From positions 1 to 64,000 of the forward strand of contig CAMDAD010000007.1 of assembly GCA_945888515.1 (NCBI GenBank): a stretch of DNA of 64,000 nt, given 5' to 3'. The DNA comes from Akkermansia muciniphila. GTDB lineage: Bacteria; Verrucomicrobiota; Verrucomicrobiia; Verrucomicrobiales; Akkermansiaceae. Below, in pieces: positions 1 through 8,781 of the stretch (positions are counted from its first letter, which is position 1; each line of letters begins with the position of its first letter). The position numbers and the translations under genes were made by a program. The notes below the pieces were generated by a model. It did no database searches. It saw only the letters and a list, made by a program, of their open reading frames with translations, and was not told the origin of the DNA.

Positions 1-14
1 GGCGAACCGGTATC

Positions 15-95
15 GCGCACCGTTGGCGCGCGGCATTGTGGTGGGCTCATACCCAGGGCGTTGCCCTGGGCTGAGGAATCATGCGCCGTTGGCGC
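15..95. repeat. Cluster of short GTT-loop hairpins (REP-like intergenic palindromes)
   Basis: CCCAGGGC-GTT-GCCCTGGG (52-70) and GCGCC-GTT-GGCGC (83-95) are perfect hairpins; an imperfect third lies at 15-31 (GCGCACC-GTT-GGCGCGC). Confidence 0.6.
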
Positions 96-180
96 GGAAG
101 AGGGTAACGATGATGAAATACCGCATGAATTTCGAAGACGAGATCGCCATGGGCAGAAAAGAACGGGAGGGGGTGTTGGG

Positions 181-1362
181 ATGAGCTTTCCCCGTGTTGC
201 AGTCGGCGAAGTAGCTGACATAAATCCTCGGCTGGAATCCAAACCAGCGTCCGAAGAAACTGTCAGTTTCGTCCCAATGGCCGCAGTTTCCGAATTGACT
301 GTCACAATCGAGGCACCCGTAGACCGACCATACGATGAAGTATCGAAAGGATTCACAGCTTTTCAGCGGGGTGATATAATCGTAGCGAAGATCACGCCAT
401 GTTTTGAAAATGGCAAAATGGCCCATGCTTTGGATCTTCCGCGCCAAGTAGGTTTTGGTTCGACTGAATTTCATGTCATCCGCCCTAAAGATTCCTTGAA
501 CGGAAGGTATCTCTTCCAACTTCTCAGAAGACCCGATGTGAGAACGGAGGGAGCAAGAAAAATGAAGGGAGCTGCTGGACAACGTCGGGTTCCTGCGGAT
601 TTCTTTAGTTCACTCACCATCCCCCTCCCCCCCCTCGCCGAGCAGAAGCGGATCGCGGCGATTTTGGATGCGGCGGACGACTTGCGGGCCAAGCGCCGCG
701 AGGCCCTCGCCCAACTCGACACCCTCCTCCAATCCACCTTCCTCACCCTCTTCGGCGATCCGGTGACCAATCCGATGGGCATGAAGGTCGTGCGGCTTGC
801 GGATGTCTCTACCCGAATCACTGATGGTGTTCACCAGAAGCCTAACTATACAGAATCCGGAGTGCCGTTTATCTCGGTCAAAGATATAACTACAGGCAAG
901 CTCATCTTTGATTCCTGTAAATTTATCAGCGCAGAAGAGCACGCACGTTACACACGGCGTTGCAAGCCCGAGAAATACGACATTCTTTACACGAAGGTAG
1001 GAGCAACCTATGGCCGGCCGGCCATTATTGACACTGATCGCGAATTTTCAATCTACGTTAGCGTGTGCCTGATTAAGCCTCGCAAGGACCTGATTGATCC
1101 TCGCTTTCTTGCTGCCGCCATGGGGACCACAGCGATCAAAAGGCAAGCCGACAACCGCATCAAGGGCATCGGCGTTCCTGATCTTCATCTGGATCAAATT
1201 CAGAATTTTCTATTGCCGCTTCCCCCGCTTCCCCTCCAACAAAAATTCGCCGCCATCGTCGAATCCATTGAGCGCCAGAAGGCCGCGCAGCGCGCCCACC
1301 TCGCCGAGCTAGACGCCCTCTTCGCCGCCCTCCAACACCGCGCCTTCCGCGGGGAACTCTGA
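181..1362 (+). CDS. hsdS: Type I restriction-modification system specificity subunit (HsdS)
   Basis: Two-TRD architecture with repeated motifs '[26 protein letters not shown]' and '[49 protein letters not shown]'; start taken at [16 protein letters not shown]. Confidence 0.93.
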   Translation: MSFPRVAVGEVADINPRLESKPASEETVSFVPMAAVSELTVTIEAPVDRPYDEVSKGFTAFQRGDIIVAKITPCFENGKMAHALDLPRQVGFGSTEFHVIRPKDSLNGRYLFQLLRRPDVRTEGARKMKGAAGQRRVPADFFSSLTIPLPPLAEQKRIAAILDAADDLRAKRREALAQLDTLLQSTFLTLFGDPVTNPMGMKVVRLADVSTRITDGVHQKPNYTESGVPFISVKDITTGKLIFDSCKFISAEEHARYTRRCKPEKYDILYTKVGATYGRPAIIDTDREFSIYVSVCLIKPRKDLIDPRFLAAAMGTTAIKRQADNRIKGIGVPDLHLDQIQNFLLPLPPLPLQQKFAAIVESIERQKAAQRAHLAELDALFAALQHRAFRGEL

Positions 1363-1366
1363 AATT

Positions 1367-1405
1367 GCTGACTAAATGTTTCATTTTGGTTGACAAAAGT
1401 TTACA
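1367..1405 (+). promoter_or_regulatory. Four phased heptamer direct repeats (GCTGACT/GTTTCAT/GTTGACA/GTTTACA), candidate operator/promoter of the XRE-ImmA gene
   Basis: Heptamers begin at 1367, 1378, 1389 and 1399 (10-11 bp spacing), just upstream of the ATG at 1431; a TTGACA hexamer is included. Confidence 0.5.
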
Positions 1406-1430
1406 CTCTGCTTCGTATCCCTTTGCAACC

Positions 1431-2573
1431 ATGGAAAAAACACTGCGTCTTGATCGTGTCAAAGAACAACTGACGGAGCTTGGGATGAACCAGGCATCCG
1501 TCGCCAAAAGTCTAGGGCTATCACGCAACGCCATCAGCAAGTGGTTCAATCGTTCGGCCTTTCCGCGCCCATCCGAGCTTTTGAAGTTGGGGAAGCTGTT
1601 GAATCTCAGCTTCAAGGAATTAGTGGATAGCGGACAGGCACAGCCAGCGCCTTTGGTTGCCTACCGCAAGCGGGCAGGCACAAAAACCACTGACGAACAT
1701 ACGGAAAAGGCTCGTGAGATGGGACGATTGTTGGAAACACTCGTGCCGCATGTAGGTTATGATCGTTTTGTTACACCGCCCCGCCTCAAGCAGCCACGCT
1801 TGGAATACGATTACCTTCAAGCTTTGGTGCTGCAGGTGCGTTTGGAGCTGAAACTGGATCCTACGCAGCCCATCGATTTTGAGGCCTTGATCCGGAAATT
1901 CAACGAGCTGCAGGCAGTCATCGTTCCCGTGATGTGGGGGCACCGCAGTGGCCATGCCAATGCACTGCACATTTACCTGCCCACCAGTCAGACCACGTGG
2001 ATTTTGCTGAATCTGGACAGCGAGCTGCACGACTTCAAATTCTGGATGGCGCACGAACTGGGGCACGTGCTCAGTGTTTCACTACTGGAAGCGGGAGAAA
2101 CAGAGCTGGCGGAAGATTTCGCGGATGCCTTTGCTGGTGCGCTTCTTTTCCCCAAAGGTGCCGCTCAAAAATGGCTGACTGCCTATCAGAGAGCCAAATC
2201 TCTTCCGCGCCGCATTGCCATCCTCATAGAAGCTGCGGCGGAGTATGTCATCTCACCCTTTTCCGTTTACAAGGAGCTTGAGAAATTGGCGAATTCCGAG
2301 TGTATGGATTTCGCATTCATAAACGAACCAGCATTGCATGCAGAAATCAGCCGCTTTCATCAAAAAGTCAGCACTATTAGCAAGGAGATGTTCGATGGAG
2401 AGCACCCAAGTGCTGACCGCTACATGAGGCTTGCCGATGAGCGATTTGCAACGCCGTTTTTCAAAGCACTGGGCGAGTGTGTGCGAAAAGCCAACCTCAG
2501 TGAGAATCACATCAGTCGCATGTTAGACATTCCGCTGGTGGACGCGAAGGGAATCCGGGCTGCTTTGGTGTAA
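1431..2573 (+). CDS. XRE-family HTH + ImmA/IrrE-type metallopeptidase domain protein
   Basis: N-terminal HTH 'MNQASVAKSLGLSRNAISKWFNRSAFPRPSELLKLGKLL' and zinc peptidase motif 'FWMAHELGHVLSVSLLEAGETELAEDFADAFAGALLFP' (HExxH). Confidence 0.9.
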   Translation: MEKTLRLDRVKEQLTELGMNQASVAKSLGLSRNAISKWFNRSAFPRPSELLKLGKLLNLSFKELVDSGQAQPAPLVAYRKRAGTKTTDEHTEKAREMGRLLETLVPHVGYDRFVTPPRLKQPRLEYDYLQALVLQVRLELKLDPTQPIDFEALIRKFNELQAVIVPVMWGHRSGHANALHIYLPTSQTTWILLNLDSELHDFKFWMAHELGHVLSVSLLEAGETELAEDFADAFAGALLFPKGAAQKWLTAYQRAKSLPRRIAILIEAAAEYVISPFSVYKELEKLANSECMDFAFINEPALHAEISRFHQKVSTISKEMFDGEHPSADRYMRLADERFATPFFKALGECVRKANLSENHISRMLDIPLVDAKGIRAALV

Positions 2574-2596
2574 ATTTTGACACGGAGGGTAAAGCG

Positions 2597-3169
2597 ATGG
2601 CACAAACCAAGATACTCCTCGACACCAACAGCTACCTGCGGCTCGCAGTCAATCTCCATCCGCTACTTTTTCAGCCTTTTGGTAAACCGCAATACACACT
2701 CTACGCTCACAAAGACCTGAGGGACGAGTGCTTGCGGCAACCGCGTCTGGCGAATAAGTTCGATTGGATCACGCTGCCAAAATACGAAGATAATCGCAAG
2801 CGCCCCTTACAACTCAGCAAAGAGCAGCATGCGGAAGTGGAGCAAAATTTTGACTTTATATGGGGACATGTAATGACCGAATCACTATCAACATCACGCA
2901 TCGATGTCCGTATTTTAGCGACGGCGTTAGCGCTAAAGATTCGGGTTGTGACTGATGATCAAGAAATGCTGCGACTCGCGGATGAATTTGATATACCCGT
3001 ATGGACAACACTCGAGTTGATGCACGAGATGTTTCAAGCAGAGCATATTTCTTACGACATGGTGACACGAGTGGTTGAACAGTGGATTTATGACTGTGAC
3101 CTCCCCGCTAAAAATCTGCGAGCGCGATACGAAGAATTCTTCGGCGAAAAACCTCCTCCGGGCTTCTGA
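2597..3169 (+). CDS. PIN-like domain nuclease (putative toxin partner of the XRE/ImmA protein)
   Basis: Starts 'KILLDTNSYLRLA' (DTN motif), internal acidic residues 'DVRILATALALKIRVVTDDQEML' typical of PIN folds; 24 nt downstream of the XRE/ImmA gene. Confidence 0.7.
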   Translation: MAQTKILLDTNSYLRLAVNLHPLLFQPFGKPQYTLYAHKDLRDECLRQPRLANKFDWITLPKYEDNRKRPLQLSKEQHAEVEQNFDFIWGHVMTESLSTSRIDVRILATALALKIRVVTDDQEMLRLADEFDIPVWTTLELMHEMFQAEHISYDMVTRVVEQWIYDCDLPAKNLRARYEEFFGEKPPPGF

Positions 3170-3261
3170 ATAAGACAGATATCCACGTTTTACGCACAAA
3201 AAACACGCTGACTTTCTGCTAGTGAAAAAGGCTGGGATTTGATAAATGTAGGCATCCGCCG

Positions 3262-6200
3262 ATGACTTCCAACTTCTTTTTCCTACCATCTCAATTCAAG
3301 GACCTCGCGGAAGCCTCCCGCAAGGCCGAAGAGCACATCATGGGCGATCCACGGGCGGCTTGTTTTCACGCGCGCTTTGCGCTGGAGGTGGCCGTCCGCT
3401 GGCTTTACCGCTACGATGCCAGTCTGCGGATGCCGTATGATACCAGCCTCGGGGCGATGATCCATGATCCGAGTTTCCGCAATCTGTTGCCAGAAGCCGT
3501 ATTCCAGAAAGCCCGCGTGATCCAGCAAGTCGGGAATCAGGCGGTTCACGAGCAGAAGCCGATTCGTCAGTATGACGCCTTGCAGGTGGTCAAGGAGCTG
3601 CACCACCTTTGCTACTGGCTCACCCGCACCTATGCGCCAGAAGCTTCTCGCGAGGGTGCCGCGTGGTCGGATGCCCGCGTGCCGCAGCCGCTCAGCAACG
3701 CAGCGGTCGTTCCGCGTAAGGATCTGGAAGAACTCGAAAAGCAACTGGAGGCGCAGTCCAAAGAAGCCCTGAAGCACCAGCAGGAGAAAGATGCGCTCGA
3801 TGCCGAACTCCAGGCTCTCCGTGCCCAGCTTGCCGAAGCCAAGGCCGCAGCCGAACAAAAGCCGGATACGCACGACTACACGGAAGCGGAAACCCGCCAC
3901 TACCTCATCGACCTCGAACTCAAGCGTGCCGGTTGGCCGCTCGATCAGAAGCGCGACAAGGAATTTGAAGTAACCGGAATGCCGAACCAAGCGGGCAAGG
4001 GCTACGTGGACGATGTGCTGTGGGGCGATGACGGCAAGCCGCTTGGCATCGTGGAATCGAAGAAGACCACCGTGGACGCCCGCGTCGGCCAGCAGCAGGC
4101 CAAGCTCTACGCCGATTGTCTTGAGAAGATGTATGACCAGCGTCCAGTCATTTTCTACACCAATGGCTACGAGACATGGCTGTGGGACGATACAGCCTAC
4201 CCACCGCGCCGCGTGTCCGGATTCTACAAGAAGGAAGAACTCGCCCGCCTCATCCTCCGCCGCAGCACCCGCAAGCCCTTCAACACAGTTCCCATCAATG
4301 GGGAGATCGTGGAACGCTATTATGCGAAACGCGCTATCACCAGCATCTGTGAGCATTTTTCCCAGAAACAGCGCAAAGCTCTACTTGTTATGGCTACAGG
4401 CACCGGCAAAACCCGCCTCGCCATCGCCCTAGTGGATGTGCTCCAGCGGGCGAACTGGGCAAAGCGTGTCCTTTTTCTCGCTGACCGTATTTCTCTGGTT
4501 AAACAAGCCGGCAATGCCTTCAAGGCCCAACTGCCGGATTCCAGTCCCGTGAATCTGGTCACGGAAAAGAACACTGAGGGCCGCGTCTATGTCTGCACCT
4601 ACCCCACGATGATGGGACTCATCGACGTGACTGATGGAGCAACTGCCCGCTTCGGCACCGGTCATTTTGATCTCATCATCATCGATGAAGCACACCGCTC
4701 GGTCTATCAACGCTACCGCGAGATTTTCCGATACTTCGATTGCCTGCTCGTAGGCCTCACCGCCACCCCTCGGGAGCAGGTGGACAAAAACACCTATGAA
4801 CTCTTTGATCTGGAAGAAGGCGTGCCCACCGATGCCTACGAGCTAGACCTTGCCGTCAGTGATGGCTACCTCGTCCCGCCACAGGTCCGGCAGGTGGATC
4901 TCAAATTCCCCCGCGATGGCATACACTACGATGATCTCAGCGATGCGGAGAAGGCCGAATGGGAATCCCTTGACTGGGGCGACAACAATGGCGAGATCGG
5001 CGCACCTGATGCTGTGCAGGCTTCCGCGATCAATAACTGGCTGTTTAACAAGGATACCGTGGACAAAGTCCTCCAGCATCTAATGGAGGAAGGTCTCAAG
5101 GTGGCAGGCGGCGACCGTCTCGGCAAGACGATCATCTTCGCCCGCAATCACGACCACGCCGTATTCATCGAGGAGCGCTTCAATTTCCACTACCCGCAAT
5201 ACAACGGACACTTTGCCCGCGTCATCGATCACTTCGCAAAATACCCGCAGAGCCTCATCGATGACTTTTCCCAGAAGGACAAAGCCCCGCACATCGCCAT
5301 TTCCGTGGACATGCTGGACACCGGCATCGACGTTCCTGAAGTGGTCAATCTGGTCTTCTTCAAGCCCGTCTATTCCAAAATAAAGTTCTGGCAGATGATC
5401 GGCCGTGGCACCCGCCTCTGCAAAAACCTTTTCGGCCCAGATCAGGACAAGGAGCACTTCCGCATCTTCGACTTCTGTTTCAACTTCGATTTCTTCCGTG
5501 AGAACCCGAACGGCATCGAGGGCAGTGGTGGAGAAGCTCTCGGCACCCGCCTTTTAAAGAGCCGCGTTCAAGTCCTTGCAGCCGTCCAAAGATTTCCTGA
5601 ACTGGAACCATCCGGCACACTTCGCGCCTCTCTCGCCAGCACGCTGCACGGAGAAGTCAGCGGCATGAATCCTGACAACTTCATGGTGCGCGCTCATCTC
5701 CAGCACATTGAAAAATTCCAAAATGCGGCATCATGGGAGGCTCTCAAGGATTCAGACATCCACGACATCGAGAATCACGTCGCCGGTCTTCCCAGCCAGA
5801 TCGAAACTGATGAAATCGAAGCCCGCTTCTTTGACCTCAGCGCCCTGCGCATGCAGATCGCCCTGATCGAGAACGATGCCAAAACCTTTGAATCCGTCCG
5901 CAAGAAAGTCATCGAGATCGCCGCAAGCCTTGAAGAGAAAGACGCCATCCCCGCCGTCAAGCAGCAGCTCGAATACCTCCGCGCCATGCAAACCCCGGAG
6001 TTCTGGGAAGGTATCGACCTCGCTGCACTTGAAGATCTTCGACTCCGCCTGCGTGGTCTCGTGCAGTTCATCGACAAATCAAAACGCAAGATCGTTTACA
6101 CCGACTTCAAGGATGAAATCATCGGCGTCCGCGAAGACGAGACGATCTACCTGCCCAAGATGACCGGCAGGCAATACGCCAAGAAGGTTGAAGACTACCT

Positions 6201-6651
6201 CCGCAGCCATCAGGACGAGATCGCCATCCAGCGCCTCCGCAACAACCAGCCACTCACCCCCACCGACCTCCAATCGCTTGAGAACACGCTTCTCAGCATC
6301 GGTGAAGACGAAGGCAAGCGCCTGCTCACCAGCTTGCTCCAGATGCAGGAGATGCCCACACTGGCGCACCTCGTCCGCCGCATTGTCGGCATGGACCGCA
6401 GCGCCGCCAAAGCCGCCTTCGCCACCTTCCTCGCAGACCGCACCCTCACCGCCCCACAGATGCGCTTCGTCGAGCTCGTCATCGATCAACTCACCGCCCG
6501 TGGATTCATGGAGTCGAGCGCCCTCTACGAAGCACCCTTCAGTAACATCCACGCCAACGGCCCTGAGGGACTCTTTGCTGGTAAAAACAATATCATTGAG
6601 GGAATCTTTCAACAGCTAGAGGAAACGCTGCCGAAGGTAATGGAGGGGTGA
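3262..6651 (+). CDS. hsdR: Type I restriction endonuclease subunit R (HsdR), with N-terminal DUF4145-like domain
   Basis: Walker A 'MATGTGKTRLAIAL', 'DEAH' box 'IIIDEAHRSVYQRYREIF', 'VGLTATPREQ', 'QMIGRGTRL'; nuclease-like N-domain; C-terminal EcoEI-type region. Confidence 0.95.
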   Translation: MTSNFFFLPSQFKDLAEASRKAEEHIMGDPRAACFHARFALEVAVRWLYRYDASLRMPYDTSLGAMIHDPSFRNLLPEAVFQKARVIQQVGNQAVHEQKPIRQYDALQVVKELHHLCYWLTRTYAPEASREGAAWSDARVPQPLSNAAVVPRKDLEELEKQLEAQSKEALKHQQEKDALDAELQALRAQLAEAKAAAEQKPDTHDYTEAETRHYLIDLELKRAGWPLDQKRDKEFEVTGMPNQAGKGYVDDVLWGDDGKPLGIVESKKTTVDARVGQQQAKLYADCLEKMYDQRPVIFYTNGYETWLWDDTAYPPRRVSGFYKKEELARLILRRSTRKPFNTVPINGEIVERYYAKRAITSICEHFSQKQRKALLVMATGTGKTRLAIALVDVLQRANWAKRVLFLADRISLVKQAGNAFKAQLPDSSPVNLVTEKNTEGRVYVCTYPTMMGLIDVTDGATARFGTGHFDLIIIDEAHRSVYQRYREIFRYFDCLLVGLTATPREQVDKNTYELFDLEEGVPTDAYELDLAVSDGYLVPPQVRQVDLKFPRDGIHYDDLSDAEKAEWESLDWGDNNGEIGAPDAVQASAINNWLFNKDTVDKVLQHLMEEGLKVAGGDRLGKTIIFARNHDHAVFIEERFNFHYPQYNGHFARVIDHFAKYPQSLIDDFSQKDKAPHIAISVDMLDTGIDVPEVVNLVFFKPVYSKIKFWQMIGRGTRLCKNLFGPDQDKEHFRIFDFCFNFDFFRENPNGIEGSGGEALGTRLLKSRVQVLAAVQRFPELEPSGTLRASLASTLHGEVSGMNPDNFMVRAHLQHIEKFQNAASWEALKDSDIHDIENHVAGLPSQIETDEIEARFFDLSALRMQIALIENDAKTFESVRKKVIEIAASLEEKDAIPAVKQQLEYLRAMQTPEFWEGIDLAALEDLRLRLRGLVQFIDKSKRKIVYTDFKDEIIGVREDETIYLPKMTGRQYAKKVEDYLRSHQDEIAIQRLRNNQPLTPTDLQSLENTLLSIGEDEGKRLLTSLLQMQEMPTLAHLVRRIVGMDRSAAKAAFATFLADRTLTAPQMRFVELVIDQLTARGFMESSALYEAPFSNIHANGPEGLFAGKNNIIEGIFQQLEETLPKVMEG

Positions 6652-7036
6652 CGTGTGACATAGTAGTTTGCCAGCGCGCTGGAAGGCTAAACCTGTGCGG
6701 AATTCGAGTTCGCAGTCGATCACTCGTGGGCGCCTTTCCATATGCAAGTCTATCGGTCAAAAAAATGCCCGCTTAAGGCTAAACCTCGCGCGCGGGAGGC
6801 CTGTCATAGGAATAAGCAGGCGGAAAGTAGTAGAAATGCTCTGATGAATTCCTTCCGAAATGAGCACTTGGCACATCATATCTCTGCGAAAGACAGTGAT
6901 ACAGTGCCACATTCAGTGCGTTAGCATTGTTATTTCGGCGCATTTTGGTGCAGAAGGAGGTAACATGCTAATCGCGTAAAATACAGCAAAGCCTTTCTTT
7001 ATCGATAGTCTTTGTTGTTTTTTCCACTTCTGGAAA

Positions 7037-7111
7037 TGGTGCGCGATGCAGGGTTCGAACCTGCGGCCCCATCCGTGTGAAGGATGTGCTCTACCACTGA
7101 GCTAATCGCGC
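7037..7111 (-). tRNA. tRNA-Val (anticodon CAC), CCA encoded
   Basis: Reverse complement GCGCGATTAGCTCAGTGGTAGAGCACATCCTTCACACGGATGGGGCCGCAGGTTCGAACCTGCATCGCGCACCA folds as a full cloverleaf; anticodon loop TTCACAC. Confidence 0.95.
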
Positions 7112-7195
7112 TAGTGGGTCGGGGGGATGCTTATCGAGGTGGGTGGGATTTGGCAAGGGGAAATCTTGTTTTGATCGAATTTCTGGCTTCGGGAA

Positions 7196-8032
7196 TCATT
7201 CGGGTTGATTGATGCGGCGTGGTCGTGTCGACATGACGAGTCGTAGCAGTGCCAATGGCAAGAGAGAGATGCCAGCCGCCGCCAGCGCGATTTGCCAACC
7301 TGGATAAACCCGCGCTTTCTCCGCATCCATCGCACGGATGGCCTCGGACACGACTTGCTCTTTGCGCACGTAAAACCATTCACGCATGCCATCAAAGGCA
7401 TCTCCTGGGCCGCGCGCCGCCACACTGCCAAATTCGGTGTGCACCGGGCCGGGGCACACCGCCAGCACGGAAATACCATCCTCGCGGAGCTCGATACGAA
7501 GGGCCTCGGAAAAACTGGAGACGTAAGCCTTGGTCGCAGCATAAACAGCAAAATCGGGGATGGGTAAGATACTAGCGAGCGAGCTAATGTTCATGATCGC
7601 CCCACGGTGACGCTCTCGCATCGCAGGAAGAAACAAATGAGTGAGATGCGTGAGCCCCTCCATGTTGAGTCGCATCATGGTCTCAAGCTTGCTCCAGTCC
7701 GCATCGACAAATGTCCCATAGTCCCCCATTCCCGCATTGTTGATGAGCAGATCGGGATGTAGGAATTTTTCGCTCAGTGTTTGATGCAATTGCACTCGCT
7801 GATCCGCTTGGGAGAGGTCGGCTTCGAAACAGCGGATTTTCACATCATAATCTGCGGCGAGTTCTCCTGCGAGAGCGGCAAGGCGATCTGCGCGCCGAGC
7901 CACAAGCACCATACTGCGCGCGCGCGGTGCCAATTGCCTGGCAAACTCTTCACCTAATCCTGCCGAGGCACCAGTAATCAAAACGCAGTCAATATCCTTC
8001 ACGAAGCATGGTTCTACCATCAAGCATGGCAA
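7196..8032 (-). CDS. SDR-family NAD(P)-dependent oxidoreductase
   Basis: 'VLITGASAGLGEEFARQLA', 'NNAGMG', 'YAATKAYVSSFSEAL' (TGxxxGxG, NNAG, YxxxK motifs). Confidence 0.9.
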   Translation of the reverse strand: MPCLMVEPCFVKDIDCVLITGASAGLGEEFARQLAPRARSMVLVARRADRLAALAGELAADYDVKIRCFEADLSQADQRVQLHQTLSEKFLHPDLLINNAGMGDYGTFVDADWSKLETMMRLNMEGLTHLTHLFLPAMRERHRGAIMNISSLASILPIPDFAVYAATKAYVSSFSEALRIELREDGISVLAVCPGPVHTEFGSVAARGPGDAFDGMREWFYVRKEQVVSEAIRAMDAEKARVYPGWQIALAAAGISLLPLALLRLVMSTRPRRINQPE

Positions 8033-8066
8033 ATCTCAAGCAAAAGACCGTGAACGTAAAAACAAA

Positions 8067-8098
8067 AAAGGAGGAACGCGCATACGTTCCTCCTTTGA
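8067..8098 (-). terminator. Rho-independent terminator
   Basis: Perfect stem AAAGGAGGAACG-cgcata-CGTTCCTCCTTT with a T-rich tract on the minus strand, directly downstream of the 8116-8538 gene. Confidence 0.8.
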
Positions 8099-8115
8099 CA
8101 GATCTAATGTACCAA

Positions 8116-8538
8116 TCAGTTAACCGGTTTGCCTTCGGCATTGACTTGGAGAATGCGGATCGGAATACGCGCCATCACTTCCCCGTCGCATCCGACATCT
8201 ACCGAGTAGATACCAGCATGAGGAAAGCGCAACCCTTGCAGATTGAGAATCAAGTTGCGGGTCAGGAAAGGGACGTTGTTTGGCAGGGCTACATCGAACT
8301 CGGGTTCGATCGGCATATTGTTCGGGTCAAGCGCGTTGCCATCCTCATCGATAATGGTAATCGAGAGCTTGTGGCGACCTGCGTCATCAGGAGTGAAGCA
8401 GAAACGCAACGCGAGAGCGCAATGCGGATGAACCACCGGCATAGCGCGGGCAGCGAGAGAGTCAAACACGCCTGTCACTACCAGTTTGCCTTGGTAGTCA
8501 GCAGCGAAGTCACAGAGGGATGCAATTTGAATGTCCAT
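8116..8538 (-). CDS. DUF6941-like conserved hypothetical protein
   Basis: 'MDIQIASLCDFAADYQGKLVVTGVFDSLAARAMPVVHPHCALALRFCF...' compact beta-rich protein; resembles the DUF6941 family from memory. Confidence 0.6.
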   Translation of the reverse strand: MDIQIASLCDFAADYQGKLVVTGVFDSLAARAMPVVHPHCALALRFCFTPDDAGRHKLSITIIDEDGNALDPNNMPIEPEFDVALPNNVPFLTRNLILNLQGLRFPHAGIYSVDVGCDGEVMARIPIRILQVNAEGKPVN

Positions 8539-8781
8539 AATGTATGATCGTAGGATTGAAGGTAGCAGCGGATAACGCGGCGCAGTGTTGTAACGCATCA
8601 GTAGTAGTCGTCCAGCACGGAATTGGGAAATTTTTACCACCGCTCGACGAGGGATCGGTTGCCCTGACTCCGAATGATTCCGGGTGACACAGGTTTTGAT
8701 TGATAAATCGCCTCGGATCGCTAGGTATCTTCTCTGATGCGATCACGAAATCGCGTCACCACTAACCTACAGACCACTACT

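Noticed and set aside
3283-4356. 357-aa minus-strand ORF opposite hsdR
   Set aside because: Antisense shadow of a strongly supported CDS in high-GC DNA; low-complexity translation with no recognisable domain.
6742-6924. 60-aa ORF between hsdR and tRNA-Val
   Set aside because: No signal of coding or homology; region looks non-coding.
6968-7110. gctaatcgcg repeat as an att site
   Set aside because: Only 10 bp and matches the tRNA 5' end, whereas integrases usually duplicate the 3' end; kept only as context.
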